Shown here: positions 35,618 through 46,518 of the stretch, piece by piece
How the letters are laid out: every line of letters begins with the position of its first letter
How positions within the stretch are numbered: the first letter of the stretch is position 1
Origin: Gnomoniopsis sp. IMI 355080
Lineage: Eukaryota > Ascomycota > Sordariomycetes > Diaporthales > Gnomoniaceae
Assembly: GCA_027946555.1 (NCBI GenBank)
Contig: JAPEVC010000152.1
Location: 25,504 to 89,503 of the forward strand
Length of the DNA: 64,000 nt
Reading direction: 5' to 3'
Notes under the pieces: generated by a model
What the model saw: the letters and a program-made list of their open reading frames with translations, nothing else
Told to the model about the DNA's origin: nothing
Database searches by the model: none
Program-made: the position numbers and the translations under genes

Positions 35618-38600
35618 CTAAAGCATGCCGCCCATCATGTCGTTCAAAATGCCTGCCACATTAGGCTTACCCTTTAGCAGAACCTCAGCACCGGGCCTCG
35701 CTCTCTTTGGCGGCCCGGTGAGCTCGTTCTCCTTGCCGCCACTAAACAGCTTCCTCCTCGAGGTTGGCGGCAAGTTCCCCTTGCCCAACCCTTCGGTGCC
35801 CAAGACCCGTTTCTTGGGCGTCTTGACGGTCTTCTTGGGACTTTCGCCGTCACTGCCTCTCCTCCCTGTAACCGTTATCTGGGTACCCGCATTCTCAAAG
35901 AGATGCCCGTCGAGCGAGTCCTCCTTCAGATCATAGATCCAGCACCGCGCTTCCATCAAACCAATAAACCGCGCCAGCATCTCCTCGCATCCACTCCCCT
36001 TGAGTGTGCTTTTGCTACCAACCACGAGCAACTTTGTTTTGGCACGGGTAAACGCGACATTGATGCGCCGCCAGTCCTTGAGCAGGTCACCGATATTGCA
36101 CGCCTCGTTTGACCGCACGAGACTGAGGACAATCACCTCCTTGTCGCGACCTTGGAAGCGGTCTGCAGTGTGCATTTCGATAGCACCGTTGCCGTGACCC
36201 CGGAGATTGTGCTTGAGAAGTGACAGCTGGCTTCGATAGTGTGTCATCACACCGATTTCGGAAGCCGGCACACCGACAGTGAGAAGCGCATCCACGAGTT
36301 GCGTCACGATGCGCGCCTCGCACGGGTTGACGATCCGGCTGCCCTTGGATTCTTCACGTGACGAGGGAAGACGATCTGTGTTGATGAAGCTCACTCGAGT
36401 CTCGGGGTCAATCATATCGCTGAGCCAGCAGGGTCCCATCCCTGCGCAGAAGGTGTTTGGTGTGGCGGCGGGCTGTGAGAGGACAGTGTCGATGTCAAAG
36501 TGGTGGCGTTGCAGGGCGCTCATGTTGGGGACCTCAAGCTTGCGGTGGCGAAGCTCTTGGGTGCCGCACTTTAGTCGCCCTTCGTAGATCAGGGTGTTAC
36601 TAAGTGCCATAATGTCTTCCGACATGCGGTACTGATGCTCCAGATTCACAACCGAATCCGGGTGTGTGTCCGACAACAGCTTGAAAAGACTGACGTCCAA
36701 GCCGCCGAGCCTTGCTTCTTCATTCTGAACTAAAGGTGGCAGCTGGTTGTGATCGCCGACTAGCACGAACGTGCGTGCCATTCGGATGGGACCTAAGCAG
36801 ATTGGCAAAGTGATCTGAGACGCTTCATCTACAATGCAGTAGTCAAATGTTCTCTCGTTGAAGATTCCATGGCTAGTTCCAAGACAGGTAGTCGCGACAA
36901 CAGGGGTGTCGTGCCAGGCGCTGCGGATTTCTTCAAAGCTCTCCATGGGTTGGCCGGCAAGAATAGCGAAGTCTCGTACTTCAGGATGAACCTTGGCAGG
37001 CGCACCAAGACGGAGAATAGGAATGTCATCATTTTTCAGCTTCAGAAGAATATTGTCGACGGCCGTGTGAGTATAGGAAGTGAGCAGGACGCTTTTCTTC
37101 TGGGTGATCAGAGCCCGAATGATGTGGGCAATGGTTGTCGTCTTGCCGGTACCAGGCATGCCGAGAACCAGTGCATAGTCCTTCGCACTCATCACTTTCT
37201 CTATCGCCCTCTTCTGGTCCACGTTCAGGCTGTCCCTATCGGAAATGGTGTACTGCGTCGCCACAGACTTAAATTCGGGAGGTCTGAGGTCCACGACGAG
37301 GTTGCGAATCTTCTCGGAGCCGAAGTGACTGTTGGTCATAATCGACACGATATTGTTACGGACAAGCGCCATGCCATTGCTAAATTCATCTTTGTCGAGC
37401 CTGAACTTGATTGGTGGCTCCTTAATCTTGCCCTGGGACCGGTCAAACTTCACGCCTTCAGGCACAACGTCCATAATGCTGGCGTAGACCTGGTTGTTTT
37501 GCTCATTAAACCCGGGCTGCCTGATACGAGCGTTGTGAAGTCTGCGGTCCACTGCGACACTGATTCGCTGCTTCCTGACGGCTGTCACGAAACCAAGCGC
37601 CAGGGCAAAATGACCTTGCTCATCGGAGACCACAATAGGTTCGCCTATAGCAAGTTGGGAGTCCACGAAGGAAAAGCCAGGTGACGCATCATCTTTGACG
37701 AATGTGTAGTTGAAGCGATTGATCTTTTGGGTGTGAAGATCTTCGTGTGCTGATCCCTCCTCGATGGTCACGTTACCGAAACATCTGCCGACCTTTTCGC
37801 GCTCAACGCTCAACATAGTCCACAATTCTCGGCGTAGCTTCTGGCTCTCTTTCTCTTCCTTCGTCAGCAAGTCCTCCCATTTCAGGAAGAAGTCCCTGTG
37901 AGTTGGCGTCAGGTGCTTGACGATCTCGTCAAATTTCTCCCTCACACCGCTTGATTCTCCGTCCCCATCGTCAGCGAGCTTGTGGTAAACAAAGCACGAA
38001 GTCTGGGCGTAGCATTTGCCGCACATATGCTTGTTCTTCTTCATTGGTGGCAATTGGACGCTCCGCTCTCGAATATGGACAGCAAGCTGATTTCGCTGCT
38101 TGATCATATGCCGCAATTCGTTGCGTACCGCTGGTATGATTTTCGTCAGAGATGTCTCCATGTAGTATAAGATGCCATAAACAATCTCGATGTCGTATCG
38201 ATCAGTCAACAGCAGATTGTAGAGCATGGTCTGGGCTTGATGATTCTCGCTGACGTTCTTTCCGGTCTTGACTTCGAAAGGCACGGTCAGTGTCCGCTGC
38301 TCCTGCGCGTTATTCACGGTTACTTGAATGGTGGCATCGATGTTGCCCTTTAATCCGTACAAAGGCGACCAGACATGTTCTTCGATGTCGAGCAGCTTGC
38401 TGACACACAAGCTGGTTTTCTCATTGTTCCGGCCCTGTGCGATGGCGTCCGGCTTCGGGTAGGACGAAATGAACCTCTCAGCCCAGCTTCGCACCTCGGG
38501 CATCTTGGAGGACATGTGCTCCCGAGCATCTGTGAAATTGACTTTGATGGTGTATAGGTCTTGAACATGTTTCTTCATCGTCCTCTCAATAACTTCATTC

Positions 38601-40711
38601 AGGAAGCTTTGATCCCAGTTGTTTGCTAAGAGTGCCTCCTGGAAAATCTCGTGCAACAGAGTTCCATACACCAGTGGAGCCGAAGCCTCACTGGTAGCTT
38701 TGACCCGATCTTGAAGCACAGCACGCCTCATGCAACTGAATGAGTCTGCGACGACTGTGGCTGAAATTAGTTGGTCCGGATGCAGGACCAAGATGTTTCG
38801 ACTGTTATCAACGATACAGCGACCACTGGGTTCGAAGTCACCAATGATATGAACAAATGATTTGGCATGGGCTGGTGTGTCAATCCAATCGCCACGGAGG
38901 TGGACCGTCTTTGTCTTATGTGACCGCTCGGCTTGCACGACTAGGATCACCTCTGGCGCTTCGCGTCCTCTCTCATCCGTGAAGCTGTTGGGAAGTGCGT
39001 TCATTACGAGGTACCGTTGAATGGTTGCCCGTTCTTTGCTCACCTGAAAACAACGTTACTTAGCAATTTTCCACCGTTGACTGACTCAGCTATGGCAGAG
39101 CTATCAGACGGTACGTACAGGCATTAACGATGAAGCTTTTTGACCAACAGACTGCGTTGCAGCAAGCTCAACCGCCTCGAAATCAAAGTCCCCACCAAAT
39201 TCGTCCTCGTATGTGTCTTCTAGGTCATCCGTACCTCCATCCAGATGGACAACCTTAGGATGCGTTAATGGATCCGCTTTCAGACTGGGGCTGGGAGTAA
39301 TCTCTCCCAGCATATCCTCAGCCGCGGCTGCTAGCAGATCATCGTCTACATCATCGAATTCGTCCTGGCATGAGCCCTCTTTGCTCCTGTTAGGTTTTTG
39401 TACAGCGCCAGTGGCAAGAGCATGCTCGACTGCTGTGAAACTACCCGTCTCAGCCTGGCCACTAAGTAGGGAGGCGTCGAGTTCCCACATTGTATCGTCG
39501 TCAAAGTCATCATCTCCGTAATCTGAACTTGGTGTCTTCTCGTCTTCTAAAACCTGGACTTGTTCCGATCTGGTTCCCGCAGCCGTGGCGTTGGCCTCGG
39601 GACCTTGTCGTGACGCTGCAGTAGCTCGGGATGCTGTTGGCTCCGTTGGTGACCGCCGTCTATCACATGACGGTGACTCCATGCCAATATCTACCTCTTC
39701 CATTCCATCGGTCTTGTTGATCTCGCCATTTACAGTCTCAAGAAGTGCCGTGACCATGGATGTCTTGCTTGTTTGCCCTCGCTCCTTCGCCGCCGGACCA
39801 GCTTCCGTCGTGGGCTCCACACGCCGGCGTTTTGGCCAGTGGGACCCGCAACTGATTGCTCGTCTCAGCCCACTTCCACTGTGTGCCAAAACAGCATCCT
39901 TTGAAGGGCGAGGGGAGGATGAAATCATGAGGTGAGCGAGGGCAGGATTAGTTGCTCCCAGAGGGTTTTTGCTATCCGGGGCACCCACTGAGAAGCGATC
40001 CCATAGGTCAACAGCCGGATCGGCACGCGGTGAGTCCATTGCTTGCTTCAACTTCTTGACGTTCACGTTTGGCGTTCTCATCTTCTCAACGGCAGGAGAA
40101 GATACTGGTGACGAGCTTCGAGCACGCTTCTTCCGACGGCGGGGCACAAGAGGTGAAGTATCCACAACGACCTGGCCCTGTTCGATATGCCATTGCAGTC
40201 GCTCTTCGGGAGACGTATCGTTATATTTTTTCTCTGCGTCTTCGGCGCCCATAAGATCCTGCCATGCTAGCCGGCTAGCTGGAGTCGCGGCGCCGGGATT
40301 CGTGAGGGTGAGGCCGGACGAGACTTTGTTCTCCTCATTCGATTCGGATGCTGTGGCAACCGCACCAGCCTCAGTACCCGGATTTTTTCCAGCAAGATGA
40401 GGTCGTTTTGAGTCCTCTTCGCGATCGGTTTCCTGGAATTGGAATTGCTGCAGCTTGCTCCTGGTCTTTGCCGAAACGGATATGGGTGGTCTTGATGGTT
40501 GTGGTTTTGTGGGAATTGAACCGGAATGAGTGTTAGACCTTTGCCATTGACCCTGCCTCTGCTGTACCTGACTGTTAGCTACGCCTGTAGGTGTTGCACT
40601 ACCTTGAATGGACGCATTGAAACCAGCAGCTATTGTGTTGTATAGTTTGTTTACTAACTTTGGGAAATCTGGACTGCTCAGATAATGATTTCTGGAGAGG
40701 CATGGCCGCAA
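35618..40711 (-). CDS. DNA2: DNA replication ATP-dependent helicase/nuclease Dna2; 5' end unresolved
   Basis: Dna2 cuts long flaps during Okazaki-fragment processing and resects DNA ends. Two exons are clear on the minus strand: 39119-40711 and 35618-39043, intron 75 nt; the join reads SSLMP-VSKERATIQRYL. The N-terminal ~500 residues are disordered and Ser/acid-rich, with a conserved-looking KTRSKLQQFQF segment. The nuclease core has EVKTGK and the Asp in LKGNIDATIQ. Cysteines for the Fe-S cluster are SCMRRAVL and C-x2-C-x5-C in CGKCYAQTSC. The superfamily 1 helicase has GMPGTGKTTTIAHI, DYCIVDEASQ, GDHNQLPPLV, QYRMSEDI, FQGRDKEVIVLS and NVAFTRAK. All catalytic motifs look intact. The upper end given (40711) is a TTG, not a start. 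No in-frame ATG lies between it and the upstream stop at about 40808, so a 5' exon is missing from this model. A tiny exon near 40607-40621 (ATGCGTCCATTCAAG) joined across a 41-nt intron is one weak option. Confidence 0.93.
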
Positions 40712-41256
40712 GAACTCAAGGTCATCGTATTCACAGGCTATGACCGGCCTGACAACTATCAGGTTGTTTTGTATTGGAGAAGAGTGGTAGTGTTGAATGT
40801 GCAGGGCTCAAGGTGGAATCGGAGAGATGTTGTTTAATAGCCCAGGCTCTTTACTCTGACGCGTTTGGGTCGCGCTTACACCTTCCCTCGTCAATCGCGT
40901 TCGCTGAGAAACGGGAGGTACAGGGATCCTATGCCGCTGGACTGTGGCTGCAGTGGGGCTGGACTGTGGCGTGAGCTCTGTGACCCCGGAAATACAGAGC
41001 TCAACCCACCCCGTCGACCCGCTCACTTTGGTGACGTCCACGGGTGCATTCAGTCAACACCCCACCATTCATCGAGCGACAACAGGCCATAGCACGGACA
41101 GAGGCGTATAAATTGCAGCTACAACAGGATACTGGCAGGTCATTCACCTTTCCAGAAACTCCGAGCGAGCACGCGAGGTCACACAATTGCCCAGTCCCTG
41201 CATTGCGTCTTCCCAACCTGACTGACTCTCACACTCTCACACTCACACAACACACC
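40712..41256. promoter_or_regulatory. Divergent promoter region between dna2 and the 41257 gene
   Basis: Holds the leader of the plus-strand gene (CT/CA-rich up to 41256) and probably the missing first exon of dna2. No other gene seen. Confidence 0.5.
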
Positions 41257-42342
41257 ATGGCGAATTTCGACCCAAACATATCGATCGAGGCTGCTCTAGG
41301 GAACATTGAAAAACTGGGAATCAAGTACGATGAGCTGCCTCAGTTGCCGGTCTGGGCACCCTTGGCCGGTAGATCACAGCACAAATTCAGGGCAGAAATC
41401 GCGACCAGGGTCATGATGGCCTCAGCCTTCGCCGGGCGGGAGCTCACACAGACAGAGAAGGATGCTCTGGCCCAACATTTTGCAAGATTTCAGGTTATAC
41501 GGGCTTGGGACACTCCTGTTATCGTAGCCTCTACTATTGCCTTCTACCGGGGCACCTACGCCAAGTATGGATTTCCTTTTTGGACCCCAAAGGCCGACAA
41601 ATTCGATCCCAACAAAATGAAAATTCCCTTTCTCCGCGTGGAGTTACCGAAAGAAGCGGCGCGAGCTTCGTGGCACAGCCTACGATTACTTGCCTGGTAT
41701 ACCGGCTGTAAGATTTTTGTCGGCTTCTTCTTTCTTTCATATGCAGGTTCCACCATGATAGCAGGCTACAATTCCGATCCTCGGCTGAAAGATTACATGG
41801 AAGCAATCAAACCCAAGAACAGGCGAATGCGGCAAGCAGCAGGCAATTTTGGTCAACAAGGAAGCTCTGGGCTTCCAGATGCGCAAGAGTCAACCAGCCC
41901 TTGGGCAAATACGGAGCAAAGCACTCAGGACTCTCAACCGACATGGCCCGGGGTGCAAGACTCGCCTCCCGACCGCGCAGAAGTCACCTCCAGAGCCGAC
42001 GAATCATATATCTTTGATGATGCGTCCCCTGTCGCACCGGCCGAGCAAGTGAAGACCGCATCGGAGAAGAGCCCCCAGGGCTCTGCTTGGGACAGAATTC
42101 GAAGCCAAGTCCGGCCGAGTGGTGCAGCGCAAGGCCAGGGCTCTACTGGGCATACCAGTGCGTGGGCCCGCAAGCGAGATGCCGAACGTACTTCTCAGAG
42201 CGCTCAAGAGGGCACATCGTTTCAATTTTCGGACAGGGACGAAATAAAAGAAGACAAGCCATATTCCAAGGAGCGGGCTCAGGAGGACTTCGATGATATG
42301 CTTGAGAGGGAACGCCGTGGTGAGGCTTCAGGACGTCGGTAA
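41257..42342 (+). CDS. Uncharacterised membrane protein with two hydrophobic helices, 361 aa
   Basis: Single-exon gene; the ATG at 41257 has a strong context (acaccATGG), preferred to the in-frame ATG at 41044. Residues 1-80 are soluble and helical (IEAALGNIEKLGIKYDELPQ). A first hydrophobic segment lies near 87-103 (VIVASTIAFYRGTYAKYG). A second, stronger one lies near 145-172 (KIFVGFFFLSYAGSTMIAGY). The C-terminal ~170 residues are disordered, Ser/Gln/Arg-rich, and end in a charged stretch (EDFDDMLERERRGEASGRR). The folded N-terminal half looks conserved; organelle membrane location (for example mitochondria) is possible but not shown. I do not recognise a named family. It is divergent to dna2. 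Confidence 0.82.
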   Translation: MANFDPNISIEAALGNIEKLGIKYDELPQLPVWAPLAGRSQHKFRAEIATRVMMASAFAGRELTQTEKDALAQHFARFQVIRAWDTPVIVASTIAFYRGTYAKYGFPFWTPKADKFDPNKMKIPFLRVELPKEAARASWHSLRLLAWYTGCKIFVGFFFLSYAGSTMIAGYNSDPRLKDYMEAIKPKNRRMRQAAGNFGQQGSSGLPDAQESTSPWANTEQSTQDSQPTWPGVQDSPPDRAEVTSRADESYIFDDASPVAPAEQVKTASEKSPQGSAWDRIRSQVRPSGAAQGQGSTGHTSAWARKRDAERTSQSAQEGTSFQFSDRDEIKEDKPYSKERAQEDFDDMLERERRGEASGRR

Positions 42343-45300
42343 TCGTATCTCGAATCAAGCGTCAGGTCACGTGTTCTGTCCCAAACGTACAGTTGGCTGC
42401 TCCGGAGAGCACGGGCGTTTAGGAAGACCTCAAGAGATTGACTCTAACAAACGGAAGGTAGTGAGCGCAATGGTACCTAGGTAGTTTGAGACATCACGCC
42501 ATGTTACTTCGACCATCGATTAAATCCAGCAAAACAAAATCGCTCTCGCGGTATGCTCGCTGCTTTCAATCATAAGTGCTTGATTCAGAAGGTTGGAGAG
42601 TGCTTCGAAGCCATGTTTATGCATTTACCCAGGGCAGGTGTTTGGTTTCGGCGGAGGTTAGCCTGGTCTCCTCCAGAGCTCGCGAAAAAGCCCACCCGAC
42701 CTTGTAGGTCTCCGAGCAACCGCAACTTCGACTACGATTCCACGGTCGCAGATTAGTTCAAGTCGAATTATTGATCGGAGGTTTGTCCGCGATCACTGCG
42801 TAGTCATTACCTGGCTTCAACACGAATGCGCGGCCCGTCGAATTTGGTCAGAGCGGCCGCCCTGCCGTCGTGAACGTCAGTATCATGAACATTGCCATGG
42901 TGACCCTGACCAGCGCAAGAGTGTCTCTTGATGTGTCGGTGGCGGACTTAAATAAGGCGCAAAGGACGAAGATTGATACTCTTTCCGCATAGGAAACGTA
43001 CCTACTCACCTCGACCACTGAGGCATTTCCCCCTTCAATACATTGGCAACCACTTACGTTGCCCCGCTCCCTGGGTTGCAAAAATGCTGTGTCTGCTCCA
43101 AGGTTGTGTCGAGTTTGAGGGATTCAGGATGACACGAAACAACGTTGCACTTTGTACTTGCGTGCTTGATATTGTGCTCTTGCTAGCTATGATATCAAAT
43201 ATGACATCGACCCATTACAACCATCCACGCGTCGTCTTTCCAAGGCAATTATACTAGAGCGCCTTCTCATACATGTTCTAATCAGCAACGTGTGAAATCA
43301 GCGAGAAAAATATTATGCAATGAACCGAAGTCTCCTAGTGTCAGAAAACCAGAGGCTGGAATCCTTTTGAACCTTCTAAAGCCGGTTGGCACCCATTTGC
43401 TGCACCAGGCATGCTGATACATACATCCTCAAATGCTGCTTCAGCCAAAAGAATACTAAGTACAGAGGAGTAGAAATTTTTTTCGTGAATATCTTCCTCG
43501 GTTGGTATTGGCGGGCTATAAGGCATTGACAAAGCCACTCAGGTCTTCTTTCCTGAGGGGGTGTTGCTCCAGAGCATGAGTACCTAGGTATGATGAGGAA
43601 ATCGTTCTAGCCTACCTAGTATCATGTTTCTGGGAAGCGTGGACTTAAGGAGATCTTTCAGAGAAGATATAGCTGACGAGGATACAGATATCGACACAGA
43701 AACTAGGTCTGGAGTTCAAACTACACTGACTGATTGTGCTCAATCGCAGGTGGCCTGCAGTGAGTAGTGAGTGCTATTCTGTGTTCGCTGTTCATGACTT
43801 TTCGAACCTGGCCGTGATAAATTGGGCTTCGTCTCTTTGAGAATACACAACGCCAAGAGCGTAATCGATACTAATGATTCTGTTGTTCAACACGCCGTCT
43901 GACTTTGCCTAACTTGTTGAGTAGAGCTGCGTTGTGATCTCTGCCGCAAGGCGGCCATATGCGTGCGATATCAAGCACGTCTACACGCCAAATTTCAGGA
44001 GAGGTACCCTCATGCCGCTACTGTACTTGATGAATAGTCTATGTAGAGATTCTTCACATGAGATGTAGCCATATCCTGCTATCCCAATCTAAGTATGTCT
44101 CTTGGGTAGGATAGCAAGCTGTGTTCCCTGAAGTCAAGCATATAGACTTTGGCAGTGCTTGAAATCTCTCACTAATGTTAAATCTCAAACAAACATGTGA
44201 GACTGACTTTAAGTCCCCAATTCAACGAACTTCTCCACCTGTTTTCGTTTCAATGACAGGATTTTGTTGCCAAAGAAAATGTGAAAGGAGAGTCGCCCGT
44301 GATGCCTTCGCCTTCCCGCCGGGCGGAGTACAGGGTTTCATCAGGAACCTGCAAGACGCACACATGGTCTCAGATGACCTGCATACTGCCTTGCGCTTAC
44401 CCTCAGCAAGGCAATCAAAATCCTGTTACGCTTTTAAATAGTGACTGTCCCTGCATATAACACTCGACATTCCGGCCGAGCGGTAGGATTCTGCGAATAA
44501 AATGCAACACCACCTGCCACAGTCTGGGGCCAGAATTGATCTTTAGGGTATATTCATGAGTTGTTTCTCTTCAATGAAGATGGTGAGGGGGATGGTGGAG
44601 TACTCGTATACCTTACGTAGAACACAATTGGTCTGCAGTGCCCAGAGTAGTAATCGCCTCATGACACAGTGGCTGTCTGAATGGGTTGCATACAAACCAC
44701 AGATAGTACACTGCAATATATCGAGAATCTTCCCCGTATATATACACACATATGTATGTATATTTATAAACCTCAAAATGATGGTGGTTGTATGTAGACT
44801 GGATGTCAAGCTAACGGTCTTCACAGCATCGAAAACCTGGACGTTAGTATGTAATAGTTTGAAATCAACGACGCCGAGTGCGATTGGACCATTCGCAATT
44901 TGAGAAAAGCATGTAAGTACGGATGTGTATTATCAATGGTAATAACCTTGAAATATTTGAGCTTTTGATCAGCCATAAGAGACTTCCGGCACCCCTGCCG
45001 GAATCCCCTCCTAGATGCTTTTAAGAGCGCGTCCAATGCCCATGAAATAACGACGATGAAATAGAGATTGTGAACCCCGATGCTACAGTTGCCGAAGAGG
45101 TAAATGTTTGAGACTTTCGTGAGATGAGGTTGTGCGTAAGCTGCCTCAACATCGACCTATGTTGTTCGTAGCTCCGCCGGGATCTTGGCGAATAGGAGGT
45201 TTGAAGAAAATTATTGTTCGAGTGGTCAGAGACTGGGGCCTGATGTCATCGCACAAATGAAGGCCGGCACACAGTCCCGACGTGCCACCGAGACCCCTCC

Positions 45301-45387
45301 AGGGGGCACGACTTGAGGAGTTGGCTGACCCCGAAGATGAGCTGTTGATGTGCCGTGCAATACACTGACTGGACCATTCTTCAGAAT
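42343..45387. other. Gene-poor intergenic region
   Basis: Three kilobases without a supportable gene. Contains ACCTAGGT palindromes near 42475 and 43583 and AT-richer sequence from 44700 to 44780. ORFs are short and opposed. Confidence 0.5.
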
Positions 45388-46518
45388 TTATAGACTCTTT
45401 TCCAAGAGAACGAGGTCCCTGAATCCTTCCTTCCACTTCTGTGTCTGCTCAGCTGTTGGCTTTGGCAGCGGGCTCCGGCAAAATCCGCCATAACCGGTCC
45501 AAGCTCTCAGTCCTTCCTTAGTTCCCACTACACCACTTTGTATGGCAGTCCAGTCCCCGTCAGCAACTACCTCTTGCATCTCCTGAGCTTCCACCAAGTT
45601 GCCTGACTTGTAGAGCTCCATCGTCTTGATGCAGGCTTTTGGGGCAATGTTGGCGAGACCTGCCAGGATGCCGTGTCCTCCAACGGCAAGTGATTGAACA
45701 GTAAAGTCGGCCGAGCCCGCCAAAACTAGGAAGTCTGGCTGTGCAGGGTTGTAATTCTTGGAAAGCTTTTTGGTGGCGGCGGCCACACGAGCCAACTTGC
45801 CCGTGTTCCCACAAGTCAGCTTGACGCCTACGATCTTGGGATGTGCCGACAAGCTGATGATGACATCTGAGGAGAGGTCTAGTCCGCCCACAGCCCCTGG
45901 GAAGTTGTATATGATGACAGGAATGGGTGAAGCATCTGCCACGGCCGTAAAGAATTCCAGAATGGTGCCCGATGACGGAGCGAAGAGAGGAGAGTAGTAT
46001 GCAGGAGGCAGAATCAGGGCATAGTCACCTCCTGCTTCCCAGGCCTCGGTACAGAGTTGAAGAGTCTCTCGGACACTCTGCGACCCACAGCCAACGATGA
46101 TTGGCATGGAGGAGAAACCGGCGTCGTTCAGCGCTTTGCGTGTAGCCGCTGTCACCAACGATCTTTCGTCGTGAGTAAGGTGAACGGCCTCCCCGTTGGA
46201 TCCTTGTGTCGCGAGGCCAGTCACGCCAGCGCGAGCCAGCCGCACGGCGTGATCAGCGATAGTTGCAGTGTCCACATCCTCCGTTTCCTCGTCAAAGAAA
46301 CACATGGTTGGTACGTAAACGCCCGGGACTAGTGGTCGGCTACGACGCCATTCATTGTCGAGTCCGTTGCTCCCGGAAAAGCTGCTTTGGATAGAGTCGG
46401 AGTCTCCGACAGATATGCTAGTTGACGCTCGCAGCGTTGATGAGGCAGAAGGGCGCATGGAGCCCCTGCTCAAGCCAGCAGTGTAACTGCCAGCGGGAGA
46501 ATCGAGATGGGGAGTCAT
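45388..46518 (-). CDS. Dihydrodipicolinate synthase-family aldolase, 376 aa
   Basis: TIM-barrel class I aldolase of the DapA/NAL family; members use a Schiff-base lysine to join or split 2-oxo acids. Fungi do not make lysine by the diaminopimelate route, so roles such as 4-hydroxy-2-oxoglutarate or sugar-acid aldolase are more likely; the substrate cannot be told here. Start at 46518 (MTPHLDSP, context ccaccATGA) is preferred over the in-frame ATG at 46575. The first ~65 residues are Ser-rich and probably disordered. The barrel starts at PGVYVPTMCFF. Motifs: GLATQGSNGEAVHLT (~100), the catalytic Tyr in VIIYNFPG (~204), and the Schiff-base Lys in GVKLTCGN (~232). A late GHGILAGLANIAPK segment matches the family C-terminal part. 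Single exon, intact. Confidence 0.9.
   Translation of the reverse strand: MTPHLDSPAGSYTAGLSRGSMRPSASSTLRASTSISVGDSDSIQSSFSGSNGLDNEWRRSRPLVPGVYVPTMCFFDEETEDVDTATIADHAVRLARAGVTGLATQGSNGEAVHLTHDERSLVTAATRKALNDAGFSSMPIIVGCGSQSVRETLQLCTEAWEAGGDYALILPPAYYSPLFAPSSGTILEFFTAVADASPIPVIIYNFPGAVGGLDLSSDVIISLSAHPKIVGVKLTCGNTGKLARVAAATKKLSKNYNPAQPDFLVLAGSADFTVQSLAVGGHGILAGLANIAPKACIKTMELYKSGNLVEAQEMQEVVADGDWTAIQSGVVGTKEGLRAWTGYGGFCRSPLPKPTAEQTQKWKEGFRDLVLLEKSL

Noticed and set aside
40808..41041. 77-codon minus-strand ORF as the first exon of dna2
   Set aside because: A good donor (gtaagc) is present, but I could not find an acceptor in matching phase before the dna2 frame. Kept only as a possibility.
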